This document shows, one piece after another, positions 1 to 12,927 of a stretch of 64,000 nucleotides of DNA; the first letter of the stretch is position 1, and every line of letters starts with the position of its first letter. The position numbers and the translations under genes were made by a program. The DNA is from Chrysoperla carnea (Eukaryota > Arthropoda > Insecta > Neuroptera > Chrysopidae). The notes below the pieces were generated by a model. The model had not been told where the DNA came from. It did not search any database and was given only the letters and a program-made list of their open reading frames with translations. The DNA lies in assembly GCF_905475395.1 (NCBI RefSeq), contig NC_058338.1, forward strand, positions 40,707,935 to 40,771,934, read 5' to 3'.

Positions 1-796
1 ATTACAAGAAATTTCCTATTTTGGGAAATTAATAAATAGTTATTAGCTTATTTAAATTATTGATATTTATAAATTATAAATATTAATGAATTAATTTGAA
101 TTCGATTTATGTTTTGTATATCATTTCAAAATAATCTCATTAACTTTCAATATCAGATCAAAAAGCATAAACTAACGCTAATGAATCAAATACAAAATCC
201 TATAAAATTACAAAATAAAACAGAGAGTCAATCCTGTGTACAATCCTGTATAAATAAATTACTCTTGAGTTTTTGTTTGTATATTTATTCATGCAAATAA
301 CTTCACGTATGACACTTGTTAATTAATTAATCTCAAAATAAATAATTATTTGATACATTTTATATGATGGAGAAACATTTTTTTTTTTACTTTTAAATGT
401 AGATATATTTCATATTTACCAACTGCTTTTATATAAAAAAACAAATACCGACAATGAAATTATATAACAAGCACTGACTACTTATGTGTACATATTTTAT
501 TTAATTGCATAATATATAAACTTGTACACGTTGTTAGAAAAGTTTCTCTTGTTTAGAAAAGTAAGTATGTAGGTAATACAAATATTTAAAAAAAAATATT
601 TTCTCTACATCGGATATATTTGAATCTAAAAAGTATGTATATATGACCAATTGTTTGCAAACTTTATTACCCCGTATTTTCCAAACGGCTCGGTGGATTT
701 TGACCGTTAAGATACCATTATATACGTCCTATTAAGAACTCAAAGTCTACCGGAACACTACAAAATCTAAAATAAAATTAAAATTTAAAAAATCTT

Positions 797-977
797 AAAC
801 CCGACTGCATTAAATAAAATATGAAAAGAAAGAAGTAAGTTCAGTAGTATACATACTTTAACACTCAGGGTACATTAAAATCTAGATCAGCTCAAATGCG
901 TCCCACTGTTAAAGTCGGTATGTAACTACTAGACTTGTTTCTTTATCTTCAGATTTTATTTAACGCAGTCGGATTTT
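797..977. mobile_element. Foldback MITE family A, copy 1
   Basis: The two ends are inverted copies of each other. The left arm reads CCCGACTGCATTAAATAAAA and the reverse complement of the right end reads TCCGACTGCGTTAAATAAAA. The similarity continues inward through an AAGAAA..AAGT stretch and a CAGT-rich inner block. A second copy lies at 5404-5607, which shows it is a dispersed element and not a chance palindrome. It has no coding capacity, so it would depend on a transposase made elsewhere. I cannot assign a superfamily: the outermost bases are A/T-rich and a target duplication is not clear. Confidence 0.7.
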
Positions 978-2530
978 TGGTACAATTTTTTTTCTCCAGC
1001 TACGACATCATCTTGATATTTGCAATGCCCTATCTTTTGCTTAGATCTTGGTATCTGAAATAATTATCCTTTTAATTGTAGGTTGGTAGGTTGGTTACTA
1101 TCACGTTTTTCATAAAAATTTCCGTGGCAATACTTGAGCTTTTACTGAAATAAACTATTTTTTTTTTGTAGTGGCAGTTTTTTTTAAGGCCTTTGAAAAA
1201 CCCGAGTACGTAAAAACTAAGTCGTTAATCAAAATCTTCCGCGTTTTAAATCGTGGGAGATTGGCAAAATGATTGTTTGAAATGTTTGAAAATTTTATCA
1301 GTTTTTTATGAATGAAAGATTTTAATATCACTGGTAGTAAAAATTTTCTTTCGCTTCCATAATAAAAGTAAACAGTTTCAGTTCCCGACTCATTTCCGCG
1401 CTATAACACAAAGTGTCAGAAATCCTTTTTTTAAACTAATCTTTGTTCTGGTAGTTGATATATATACCTTAAAAAAGGGGGAAATAATATAATTTTGTCT
1501 ATGAAAAACATAAATATTTTTTTGCATTTCTTGATTACGTGGATTTATTATGACTTCCTGTTTTAACAATTGTTCATTTACAGTCAATTTAAATTTTTTT
1601 TATAGAAAATAAATTACAAAGCTTTGAGAAGAAGTTTATCTATCATAAACTCTATATTAGCATCCTTTTTTTAAAACAACAAAGAATAAATTTTTTTGAT
1701 AATCTTTTCTTTGTTTTTGTTAATATTTATTTTACAAATTCCATCTAAACACTAAATATATTTAGACTTTTTTATTTACCAGAAGTAAAACTTTTCCATT
1801 TTTATCCTTTTTTAATTTGTGTAATGTATCAAAATGTACATTTTATTGTATATGGCGTGTCTACTGGTAAAGTTCATGATATAGTATCTAAAAGTTTCGC
1901 AATAAATTTTTAAAAAGCAGTAGTGACTATTTTTATAAACAACTTCATGATAATAGAAAGCCATAAGGTATAAATATCTCAAAATTTCGGAATCCAGGGC
2001 ACAGTAAATGAATCTTTAAGAAAACTGTTACATTGTTTAAAGCCTACTTAAAGAAGAACTTTGTGCGATCTTGCCCAGAGGATTGAAAAATTTATGTTAA
2101 AAATGACAACGGGAATCGATAGAAGAATGGATTCTAAGCAAAAGAAGTCATTCAAGCATATTTCCAAAAGTCAATACTTTCCGAGCGATTGAAATTCGTA
2201 GTATTTAAAAATTGCTCATACCTTCCTTTTGATGTTTTATTCAGCATCAAAACTGATGAATTTACCACCGTATTTTCCTAAACTTCAATTTTTTATCGAT
2301 TTTTCCTTAGTAAATTTTCGAATTATTCAAAAATTAATATGCAATTTGTTTCATTCTACGCAGGATTGTGCTTTAAACTTCAAAACTCACCCAAAGTTTC
2401 AGACACAGCAATTATATTTACACAGTTGAAGTATAGTAGGTTGAGTAGGCTCACGTCGCTATAACAGTTACTGTCGTTAGGTTGAATTATATGAAGTGGA
2501 ACCCATACAATTATTTTATTATTACTCTTA

Positions 2531-2820
2531 TACCACTAGTTCGATTTACATCTGGGCATATAAATATCACGAGTATGACAGAATACATGCGTTAAGCAAT
2601 GCATTCAAATGAGAGGTATTAAATATATGTGTTAACCCCCACTCCTTGCAGGCACACAACAGAAGAACTGTTTATAGCTTAAAAGACATCGAAGTCACTA
2701 TATAAGTCACTTTTTCAATTTCATATAACATCTATAATACCTCTAGATGCAATGCTTAACGCATGTACTCTGTCATACTCGTGATAGTTATATGCCTAGA
2801 TGTAAATCGAACGAATGGTA
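2531..2820. mobile_element. Foldback element with ~90-bp inverted arms
   Basis: The left arm (about 2531-2620) and the right arm (about 2730-2820) are near-perfect reverse complements. Both contain TTCGATTTACATCT, then GCATATAA.TATCACGAGTA, TGACAGA.TACATGCGTTAAGCA and GAGGTATTA. About 110 bp of unrelated loop sequence separates them. The open frame read rightward from about 2747 lies largely in the right arm and is a by-product of the arm sequence, so I do not call it a gene. The outer ends begin with TACCA..AGTTCG. No clear target-site duplication is visible, and only one copy is in the window. Confidence 0.7.
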
Positions 2821-4130
2821 TGCATATATGCACATATTCGAAATGTTTTTACAAAGGCATTGTTGCACAATTGATAATAAAGTTAAGTACGAGAACCTAT
2901 TTATAGTTATAATTACGATTGTATTCTGTATCTTATGGTTACGTATATCTATGTGCCATGCGAGTATAATGAAATCATACGGTATACCGGATTTCAGTAA
3001 ATAGAAAATATTGATGGGGCTTCTTTTATCTCCTAATACCTATAGAAACAAAAAGACACACCTACAAAAAAAGTGATTGCAAATTTTTGTAACATTATGA
3101 AATTCAACTTGAGAAAATATTAAAGTAAAAAGTATTTTTCTCGAGCGTATATCCTCGTTAACAGCCTATTTTTGAAGCCTGGGTTGTTTTCCGCAATATG
3201 TCATCACTGAATATCCTTACCTTTATTTAACACACTAACACCAATGTGTTTTACAAAGATAATCAAATACAGCTAACTATTAATATATTACTGAAAAATA
3301 AATCCTGTATTACCCTGTATTGATATATCAATTTTAGATAATTTTATTTATATTTTTCTTTAGTTTCCCGATAATGGCCAGCACGTAAGCAAATTGTTCA
3401 ATCAAGGCAAAGTAATTCAACTTCCACACTGTCAACTGTTAATTGTATACATTGTCTGAATACCGCATCCTTTGGCTGATTCAATCCCATTCCCATTCAT
3501 CCTTGGATGAGATTCATTTTTCGATTTCTGAATTTAATCTTTGATTAAGTTTTTGATCGAATATTTTCCTGACGTCATAGATCATCTTTTATGTAAGCGT
3601 ATGATATCTAACATTATAATGAAATGTATAAAAAGTTAGATGAGACGAGAGTATAAACTCACTTTCGACAATATGAGTAGCAAACACAAGACAATATGAT
3701 GAAGACAAAAATGAAATGAAGGCAACCACCATCAACCAACCAACCAAACAACAACAACAAAGAATGCAAGTCATGGTGCATATGCCTTTGGACAGGCAAA
3801 CAACTTTCTGATTTACCAATTTTAGTCATATTTTGACAATAGTATTGCGTCATTTTTTAGTAGATTATTTAGTCATATTTTGAATAAATTATATTGATAA
3901 ATTATATTAAAATTTATTTTCTACATCTTCATGCTACTTCAACCGAGATATTCATTCGATTTTCCAAATTGAATAATATAAAAAAATTAAGATTAATAAA
4001 TAACTAGGCAAATGAAATATTAAGTATTTCGATTGCCCAGTAAATAATTCTAATATTTTTTAAATAACATGCTGTTATTGTACTATAAAGTAGAAAATAA
4101 TTCTTTTTGGGAGTCACTAGTATATAACTA

Positions 4131-4530
4131 TTCGTAAAAGCTTGAGACGTTGAATATAAAATTGAGTTGCAAGATTTCAACCGAACAAACATAGTTACAT
4201 ACAAACATTGAGGTGCTTCGAATCATTGTTGATATTTTATGTTGAGCACCTCAAGCTTTTACTGAGAGTCAGATATGATTCCTCAAAAAAATTTATTTTC
4301 TATTTTTAGTACCATAAAAGCTTGTGCTTTAAAAAGTTTTTATTTAAATTTTTAATTGAAGACTAAAAATTGCATGTATATCTATGGTGGAAGCGATGGG
4401 AAAACCATTCACCTCATTATGCATTGTCACTAAATGTGTACGCAAAATTTCAGCTCAATCGGATGAGGATAACTGCTTCAAAATTGAGTTGCAGGATTCC
4501 ACCCGGACAAACATACATACTCATGGAAAG
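4131..4530. repeat. Degraded dispersed repeat, two related blocks
   Basis: Two blocks share an AAAATTGAGTTGCA(A/G)GATT core followed by C.ACC(C/G)..ACAAACATA: one at about 4158-4203, the other at about 4478-4518. The second block is preceded by the text AAAATTTCAGCTCAATCGGA, a phrase of the kind found in the non-coding tails of many insect repeats. Between them is a 10-bp perfect stem, TTGAGGTGCT (4208-4217) with AGCACCTCAA (4245-4254). The family assignment is unknown and the borders are approximate. Confidence 0.35.
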
Positions 4531-5403
4531 TTAAATAAATGCTTGTAATAAAATATTACTTTGTTGTACGTGAATGTGTATACGGTTTCCCGACGCGTAA
4601 ATAAGCTACTTACAGGTGCGTGTGTATGGTGAAGACAAGTAGAACCCAACTCCAAATTTTTACATTCAATTTTTGGATTAATAACCTTTCTAGGTGTCCA
4701 CAGAGCATTACAAAATTGTTATGTTATACATTTTTTTGTAACTGCTTTTCTTTGATTTTTGTATTAATTTCAATTTTAATGTTCAGATGGTAGAAACCTA
4801 AAAACGTAAAAACAACATAAAATTTTCGATTTCGTTTATCACGATGAAAACAATAATTTTTTGTCAGATTTTATGTCTATAATATGTGCGCAGAGAGCAC
4901 AAGCACAAGCAAACTGATAATAATACTCGTTAGTTTTACTACTATTGTCATAAATTATTTTTACTCATTAAAGTGTATACCGAATGAAAATAAAGAACTG
5001 AAGCAATAATAACAAACTAAGAACAAAAATACGTTATGTATATTTAACATTTGTACATAATAAAATTGTTTTATTCATTATAAGTGTACTGAAACTTAAA
5101 TAAGGGATGAATGGATCACTTCTTATCTCTTATCTGTCATTTTCTTATACATTATGAATATTTAGGTGCTAATCTTGGAAGAATGGTATATTCTTAATAT
5201 GCATACATAAGTTTGCTTTCTTTCTTGGAATTTCGCTAAAAGATTACGGCAGGTACTTATGCTCCAATTCCTTAATTATTAAAAACATTTGGTTAATATG
5301 TAACTGGAAATTGTTACATTTGATTTGTTTTCATTTTCAATCAAAGGTGGCAAAGGTGATTATACAGGCTATTTGTAATGGTAAATAAATAATGGAAAAC
5401 AAT

Positions 5404-5607
5404 AAAAAAAACCCGACTGCATTAAATAAAATCTTAAAAGAAAGAAACAAGTTCAATAGGTTACAAACTGACTATAACAGTCGGGGCTCATTAAAATCTA
5501 GATTGGTTCAAATCTTCCAATGATGGACCCCGACTGTTTAAGTTGATTTGTAAACTACTGGGCTTGCTTTTTCGTTTCAGATTTTACTTAATGCAGTCGA
5601 GTTTTTT
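5404..5607. mobile_element. Foldback MITE family A, copy 2
   Basis: This copy has the same inverted ends as 797-977: ACCCGACTGCATTAAATAAA on the left, and its inverted counterpart ending in GCAGTCGAGTTTTTT on the right. The arms continue inward for roughly 90 bp each, through AAGAAA, AGTTTACAAA/GGTTACAAAC and AACAGTCGGGG, so nearly the whole element can fold on itself. It is better preserved than copy 1. There is no ORF and it looks non-autonomous. Confidence 0.75.
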
Positions 5608-5868
5608 GATATTTTTAATTATTTATTTTATTTAAGAATTTTTAGTGTCCCAGACCAAAAACCCACTTATTATACTAAATTAAAACTTTTTAAAGCTATG
5701 ATACTATAATACATGGTTTGCTAAATTATATCTATAATTATTTATTGGCGATCCCACCATAAAACCGCCAGTGTGTCAATATTATAAAACCGTTTTTCCA
5801 TTTCCATTTAAATCGAATAAAAGATAATTTTTTATTTCGTACTCACTAATAGTATGACGCACACATAT

Positions 5869-5888
5869 ATACATACATACATACATAC
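5869..5888. repeat. (ATAC)n microsatellite
   Basis: A short run of ACAT/ATAC tetranucleotides, continuous for about 20 bp, preceded by an ACACATAT-rich stretch. Confidence 0.85.
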
Positions 5889-7690
5889 AAACTGTTATTC
5901 ATTTGTTTAACTCTATCTTTTGTTCCTTGTTATTTTTCGTTTTTTTATGTTTTTGTTATTTTCAAGATCGTATTCATTCATTCATCCTGACTGACTCCTC
6001 ACTCACTGAGCAAAGTGAGTTATTTTATTGTTTGTGAATGATGTGACAGACAAAGAAGACAATATCTTTATCTACCATACATACAAAAATACAGACTGCG
6101 TCGAAAGAAGAATGTCATACTGATTGTGCAGTTTTACTGTCATTCTAAATTTAAAACTACTTATGTCCCTCGTACGGCATAAATTTTAAAAATTATTGGG
6201 CACTGAATTATTTGAGCTGGTATATAAAATCTCCTTAAGGATCTATGCATATTTTACCAGAAAATTAGGTAAAATACGTATTTTATATAACTGAACAAGC
6301 AATACTTTGTCTTAACCCGTACGGTAAACATTTTTTAACAAAACAAAATTGGAGTGAACTATGTAGGACTATATTTCTCTTGCATAAATATCATTGGTCA
6401 TTATAAAATTTTATTTTTATATCGGTTTAGAGAACAAAACGATTCTGACTTTTGATTAATTGCATCCAGTCAAATATTTTGGGAAATACGGAAAATTCTG
6501 AAACAAAATATATCAGAAAGTTAGTTTTTTTTCTACAAAGTCTAATGAAATTGACAGTAATACTCGCATCATTCAATAATCGCTTTCAGTTTTCCAATGT
6601 TTTTGCTATAAAAAATCATACAAGATATTATTACGTGATATTAAAAAAATACAACGCCCAATTACTTGGTGAACAATTTTGGAAAAATTTTGAAATGTGC
6701 GAGGAAACAAATTAAATTTTTAATTTAATTAAACGCGTTATAACTTCATAAAATTAATTTTAGAAAATTTTCTTGTTTAAACAAATATTAGAAGACATAT
6801 CGGTCAAATAGTCAATAAGTAAATCGTCATAATCGTATTTAACGGTTAGTGAAACAAAAAAAAATTATTTTACAAAAAAAAAGGTAGATAATTTAATTAT
6901 CTACAATAAAGATCATTACCAATTTTTGGTCTAAAGTGTACGGTTATGAAGATATGGCATACAACGGTTTTCCTTAAAATGGAGGCACTTCCCCGCCTAT
7001 TTTTATAAGGATTTTGTGCATTTACATTCAGTACATGATATGGAACCTATTTAAATAATAAAAAAACTCCTGTAATTTAGTGCATTTTGGACAAGAGTAA
7101 CTAGCTTCTATATAACCTGAAAATACACGTTTTCAATTTGAAGTTTACGGAACACTCTATATATATACTAACATGTTGTTTTGTGTTCAGAGCAATAGAC
7201 TTTTAGTTAGAATCATTGTAGAAGGCTTTATCTACCTTAGTTTACGTATATATGTGAAAAGTAATAAAGAAATATATATTTCATATTGAATGATTCATTT
7301 CACTTCATATATTTTAAACAATACAAATAGCAATTCACACAAGCATAAATTTTTATGATACAATAGATTCGAAAATCAATACAAAGAACATGTGTCCAAT
7401 TCAAAATAGATGGACAAAATGAAAGCTTCTATGGAAAAAGTAAGCGAAAACAGTATCTATAAATATTGAAAAGTCATTTTAGTGATTTACCAAAAATATA
7501 CTACATTATGTATAATATATCTATTTATGGTAACAAATTCAGATATTATTTTTATTTTTAAAAATTAAAGAAAAAAAGATCGAGAGGTGTTGTGGGAGAC
7601 GTAGCAGGAACTGTATTCTTTCGTTCATTGGTACATTGGACCAAATTGAAATGAGACTACTCCGGAAACACCAGCTTTCAAATAGAATTA

Positions 7691-8222
7691 GTGAAAACAA
7701 ACAATTGACTGAGTTAATTATTAAAATGACATTTATAGACAGTGTTTATTACACTGTCACATTACACATACATACATGTCACACATATATAACTGATATT
7801 CCCATATAATTTGCGCCTAATTTGCGCTATCCGGGTAAACAGTGATGTTAACGAAAAAATGTTTCAAATAGATTTTTGTTCTATCGGTTTACAAGATGGG
7901 CACCACGGCCCAAGACCCAGTTGACCTATGTTGCTCATTTACGAACTTGACTCACATTTTATGTCCGAAGCACGCTATAAAAATTTCAGATGGATATTTC
8001 TTTTCGTTTTTGAGAAATCGTGATGACAGACGGACAGGCACACGACAGACAGACAACATGCAGAGGACAGACAAATAACCGGAAATGGACAAATTAGGTG
8101 ATTTTATGAACACCTATACCAAAATTTTTTTCGTAGCATCAATATTTTTAAGCTTGGGACTAAACTTACAATGTATAAATGTATAAACTATACAATGTAT
8201 ATTTCATATATACATAATATGA
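7691..8222 (+). repeat. Dispersed repeat R2, copy 1
   Basis: This is one of five copies of a roughly 500-bp family in the window. Landmarks in order are an ACAAACAATTGACTGAGTTA start, CACTGTCACATTACACATA, CATAACTGATATTCCCATA, GTAAACAGTGATGTTA and AAAAAATGTTTCAAA. These are followed by a TTGACCTATGTTGCTCATTT segment, a GACAGACGGACAG-type run, GGTGATTTTATGAACACCTA, GCATCAATATTTTTAAGC and ACTAAACTTA near the end. The short ORF spanning 7896-8078 is repeat sequence and not a gene. No terminal inverted repeats, poly-A tail or coding region are seen, so the class (SINE-like, Helitron-like or LINE tail) stays open. Confidence 0.75.
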
Positions 8223-8830
8223 CATAAAACTGATTCATCCAAATTTAAAAATATTATCGAAAATTTTATCCATCCAATTGGAGCTCAGGGTACACCCAAA
8301 CAATTGTGTTGAGCAAATAATTGTTTGCGTTATTCGTACAATATGCGGTTACTTTTGTGCAAGTGAATTAGCATATTTATATAACTTCTATACAATATAT
8401 TCGATCAACTGTTACTATCGCTATATGATGCATATACACATACATGTGTGTAAGAAAATAAGGGATGATTAGGGTTTGAATTGGTATGACGATACTTAAG
8501 GGAAAAATGTCAACGAATATCGTGAATAGTGAATGCATGTTTAATGGACCAAATAGTTTGTGAAATATATTATTCAGAGTTGAGGATTGTTTTAATATTG
8601 TGTACATTATAGTACAGAGAGTAAATGTGATATTCTTATGTTGTGATGACGGAAATGAAAATAATAATAATAAGGGCTGTTATTATATACTCTTTGTTTT
8701 GTACAGTAGATGATGAAAAAAAACACACGAGGTGTGGTAGATATGATAATTGGAAGAGAGTCCAATAAGTTTCTAATTCATGAATCTGTTGTTTCGGAAA
8801 CAAATGCTTCACTCATGTTTCTTTATTTTT
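8223..8830. other. No feature recognised
   Basis: AT-rich sequence between an R2 and an R1 copy. Short overlapping ORFs on both strands around 8278-8607 are low-complexity and show no recognisable motif or splice context. Confidence 0.6.
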
Positions 8831-9174
8831 AACCCCCGAACTAAAAAAAGGGGTGTTATAAGTTTGACCGCTATATATGTGTCTGTCTGTCTGTGGCATC
8901 GTAGTACCTAAACGGACCATCTGATTTTAATTTTTTTTGGTTTCGTTTAAAAGGTAATTTCACGAAGAGTGTTTTTAGCTATGTTTCAAGTGCGAATTAA
9001 GGGTTCCATCCCCGAATAAAAAAACAAAAATTGGCACCGATCTACAAAATGTTTAAATAAAAAAAAATTTAATTGAGAGTGTTCTTATATATGTTTCAAG
9101 TACGAGTTCAGGGTTCCGTTCCAGAAAAATTTGTCGGGGGTTTTTAAAATTTTGTAAATTTCACAAAGGAAGGC
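8831..9174 (+). repeat. Dispersed repeat R1, copy 1
   Basis: This is the most complete of six R1 copies. It opens with AACCCCCGAACTAAAAAAAG and GGGTGTTATAAGTTTGACCG. It then has a GTCTGTCTGTCTGTGGCATC block and CTAAACGGA, followed by two head-to-tail copies of a unit reading AGAGTGTT..TA..TATGTTTCAAGT and GTTC..GGGTTCC (about 8960-9010 and 9077-9125). It closes with GTCGGGGGTTTTTAAAATTT and GTAAATTTCAC. The CCCCCGA near the start and TCGGGGG near the end are inverted relative to each other. There is no coding potential. It resembles common insect non-autonomous repeats in style, but I cannot name the superfamily. Confidence 0.75.
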
Positions 9175-12100
9175 AGATTTGCGAACTTTAGGCCTACAAG
9201 TTGCATTTTGGTCTTTCTTTGATAATCAGGAAATCATTGGTATAAAAGGTCACTTTTGAAAACTGACTATAGCATTTAAATGAAAATTGACTATAGCTTC
9301 TAAAACCCATATACTGATATGAACATAAATAGGCGTAAAAAATGAGCCCCGAGATAACTTATATAATCTTTAAGTACTTTTAAAAAATTTTTTATTTTGT
9401 AAATGATCGATTACCATTTTAAGCAATTTTAAACTTATTAGTTTTCATATTTTTGAACAAAAAAATTAAGATTGGTTAAAAGTATTTGGGTTTCTATTAC
9501 AAAAAATTAAATTTTATTATTTATTATGAAGTTTTCTACTAAAACCTGATATCGGGACTGAATTTTCCCATACAAATTGTACGAAATAGTTCTTAAAAGA
9601 AGAAGTTGAGATTTTTCAAACATTAAGATATCATTTTCGGTAGTAGAACAATTTCTTCCTACCTTAAAGTTACCAGAAAATATACACATGAAGCTTTACT
9701 TATTCACCATATATTTTCGATTCTCACAATGCAATGGTGTCGTTAACCTTTTATATTAAAGATGGGAATATGAAAAAAAATGCTTGGACCAATGTTAGGT
9801 GGATGATTATCGTATGAATTTTCCCTAGCACATTATAATTAATGGAGCATTTAATTGAATAAACTGAAACAGGGAGAATAAAACAGGTGAAATACAGGCA
9901 TGACCTGCGGATATTCCTAAAAGGCAATTGAAATTTAAAAAAGTTTACTCGTAAAAACTATTAAACGATTTTATATCCATATGTGCTTAATCAGTGATAA
10001 ATGAGATTGACTTTTAACTTTGTATATACCCTTATTAAAACTTTGTATTTAATGGTAACATGGCCACCAGAGAAAGCTCTTGTGAAGTTGACGTATTTAA
10101 AATAAATTAAAATTTTGAAGAGTCCCCAGTAAAAGAGGTCGTCTTGATTTAAAAAGGTTGGATAAAATTTGTACTTTGATTAAATATTTAACCAGTAAGA
10201 TTACACTCATTTTTGCTTGTATTTTTTTTTTGGGCTACAAATCTTTAGGTTTTTCTTTTATTGTGAGATCCTAGTTATAAACGACGAACACTTTGGTAAT
10301 ATGTAAATTCTCAATTTAATTACACTTCTTTAAATTATTGCTTACATTTTTGAGATTCAAAACTGAGTAATTAAAATAAAAGCACAAAGTTAAAACCTCT
10401 TTTATGATCGAAAGTCAAAAGCCACGTACCTATGTAAATACAATATTAGATGAAAAAAAAAACCCTAAGCTATTTTTTATACATTAAACGAAAGAAAATC
10501 ATGTTAGGGTAGAATAACAAGTATATAATGATTTATTAATCCCAATACTTTCGTAATTTTACACTTGCTCTGCCGTCTCTCATTTTTTTTTTCATAATCG
10601 TTTATCAATGAACTAACCCCTATTTTAAATATATTGCATGAATATTTCACCACGAGAACTGAACTAAGTGCTTTTCACTTATATAACTATATTTTCCCCT
10701 ATCTTTCAAAGGTGGTTCTGTACTAATGACAGGGTGTTTTAGAGAAAACGATTACATATGTCATGGGATCATGAGGATGTAAAAATTAATTAAAGGAAGC
10801 GTATTAGGAGTTAAAAGCTGGTATCCAAATTGTTTAAATTAGCTAAAGGTGTAAGGATATTATTGTTAAATTAATAGAGCTTTTCCCTTATCATATAAAA
10901 GAAACTGTTCGAAACCTTCTACTTTTTATTATCTACTCCTTTTTAATGAAAACTATTTTAGACACGAACTTCTAGATTTCAATATTTACAATTTACAAGT
11001 TACTAATATTTTATAATTGTCTCCTTATTAAGCGACTTGTTATTTAAGTTTATTATTTAGGAAGAGATTTAAAAATGTACCTCTTTCAACTTCACCTTCG
11101 ATAGTGCATTGATAATCTGATAAAAATAGGAAGACAATTTGCTTAGATTGATTGTCCAACTGACTGGATGGTTCTACCAAAAAGTAAAAATAAAAACTAT
11201 TTTTGTTTTTGTCCTTATTTTTTCAAAACGTTTCAAATGGCCTGCCATAATATTAATATGCCTATTAAATTACATACCCATATGCGAGGTATTATATTAA
11301 CTGTTTTATAAAATATTATAAAAATTAAAATAAACGTTTGTCTAAATAACTAATGCAAGGAAAATTTTAAATGTATAAAAAGGTCGTATTTGTTACTGAC
11401 TCCTAATAAACTTAATTACGTACGTACTTAATTACGTACGTTAACTAAAAAAAGTTGTGAATCTGGTAGAGAGAAAATCGTTCGAAAAAAATTAAGAAGA
11501 ATGATATAAATTTATTGAGTAAGTTTTTCGTAAGGAAGCATGTAAGTATTGCGTAGCAAATTTTCGGTGATTTCAAGCCGCCACCCTATCTATACCGAAG
11601 AATTTTTTTATATAAATCATCAAAATTTAAATTTAAAACATCAAAGTTTTTTACACAATAAATTTATACCATTCATTTTCGTACTTTAGTAAAAGAAAAT
11701 TAGCAGTTTAATAAGTAACTTTTTTACTATAACCTTAAAAATGCTTTGATATTTTAAATTTAAGTTTTTGAGTTTCATAAAAGTTGAAAAAATTCCTACG
11801 TCTTATCATACGACAAACGGAATAATCTTTTAACTTAATTTTTGCTCATCTGAGAGACGAAGTTTTTGTACATGTTAGCGTGATTAAAGTTATTGCCGCC
11901 TCAGTAATCACGTTACGGATAATGAATGGTCGATTTCACATACTTACTTCAGCTGGATAAAAACCATGAATAGTACAAGGTACATTGAATTACCTGAACC
12001 ATTTTGTAATTTAAAATAATAAATTTCCTATAGAGTTGAATGCATGTTGCATGTAATTAAAAAGATGAAAAGATATTTATCACGCATGAATAATAAGTTT

Positions 12101-12927
12101 TCTTTTTGCCAGAAAAACCTTTTGTGTTTGTTGTTGTGTAGGTACGTTCGTATTTACAGCAACATCATACCGTATCAATAATTATTATTGCAGTATACAC
12201 TATACTCATGTAATATTTTATGTGCTTTCAAAAAATCCCTTATATTTATAATATTAATGGGGGTTTTGTGTGCTCACAAAAGTGTATTAACAACGATGCG
12301 ATGGTCGTGTTACAATGCATTTTCTAGTAATGATGTTTGAAAAAAAATCATTATATTTGTGTTGAGAGCAGAAAAAAATACACATAAAAACATAAAAATT
12401 TGAGCTAGTATGGTTTTTAATCCTTTAATGCATTATTGAAAATTGAGGTCGGTAAAAAAATACGTTTAGATTGTCGGCAAACCGTGCAAGCTTTTGTACA
12501 GTACCGAATAAAATGAAAATAATTCATTTCAATCCCCAATATCAAAAAATGTATTGAGACAATCCAATTTCATCATTGGTGTTTCTTGTCGTGCTTCAAT
12601 ACTCGTTTCTGAATATACATTGGAATGATTTTTATCTAAAATTTGATAATAGGTTCAGTATTATGAGCTGAATTTAAATGCATAAATTAATACATATTCG
12701 AAGGGCAGAAATGCCGCTACTTTGAGAAAAGCCGATTTGACCTATACCTACGTAACCGTGCACTTTAGGCCAAAAATGATAATAATTTTTACTCTAGATA
12801 ATTGAATATTTACGCTTCTAACGCGTTATAACGCTTTCAATTGCACTACCGGATACAATAATAATATAAACGAGGTATGCATCGTTTAATGATAAAAATT
12901 CAATTAATGTGTAAAAAATATTAATGG
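9175..12927. other. No feature recognised
   Basis: About 3.7 kb of AT-rich DNA with no usable reading frame on either strand, no tRNA-like boxes and no inverted repeat that I could detect. A short imperfect tandem TTACGTACGT motif occurs near 11415-11440. Anything here would have to be found by alignment with related genomes. Confidence 0.55.

Larger units (their letters stand above)
1..7690. other. Non-coding AT-rich stretch, no gene recognised
   Basis: No reading frame here looks like a host gene: the ORFs are short, rich in F, K, N, I and Y, and lack splice context. Apart from the two MITEs at 797-977 and 5404-5607, the foldback at 2531-2820 and a degraded repeat at 4131-4530, I see nothing in 1-796, 978-2530, 2821-4130, 4531-5403 and 5608-7690. 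The exceptions are runs of A or T, a CAAC-rich patch near 3720-3760 and an isolated palindrome TGACGTCA at 3570-3577. If the acceptor at 20911-20912 is used, this is either upstream flank or first-intron sequence of that gene. Confidence 0.6.

Noticed and set aside
2747..3004. 85-codon + frame with a Cys/His-rich start
   Set aside because: Its first part is the right arm of a foldback element, and no motif spacing such as a zinc finger is kept.
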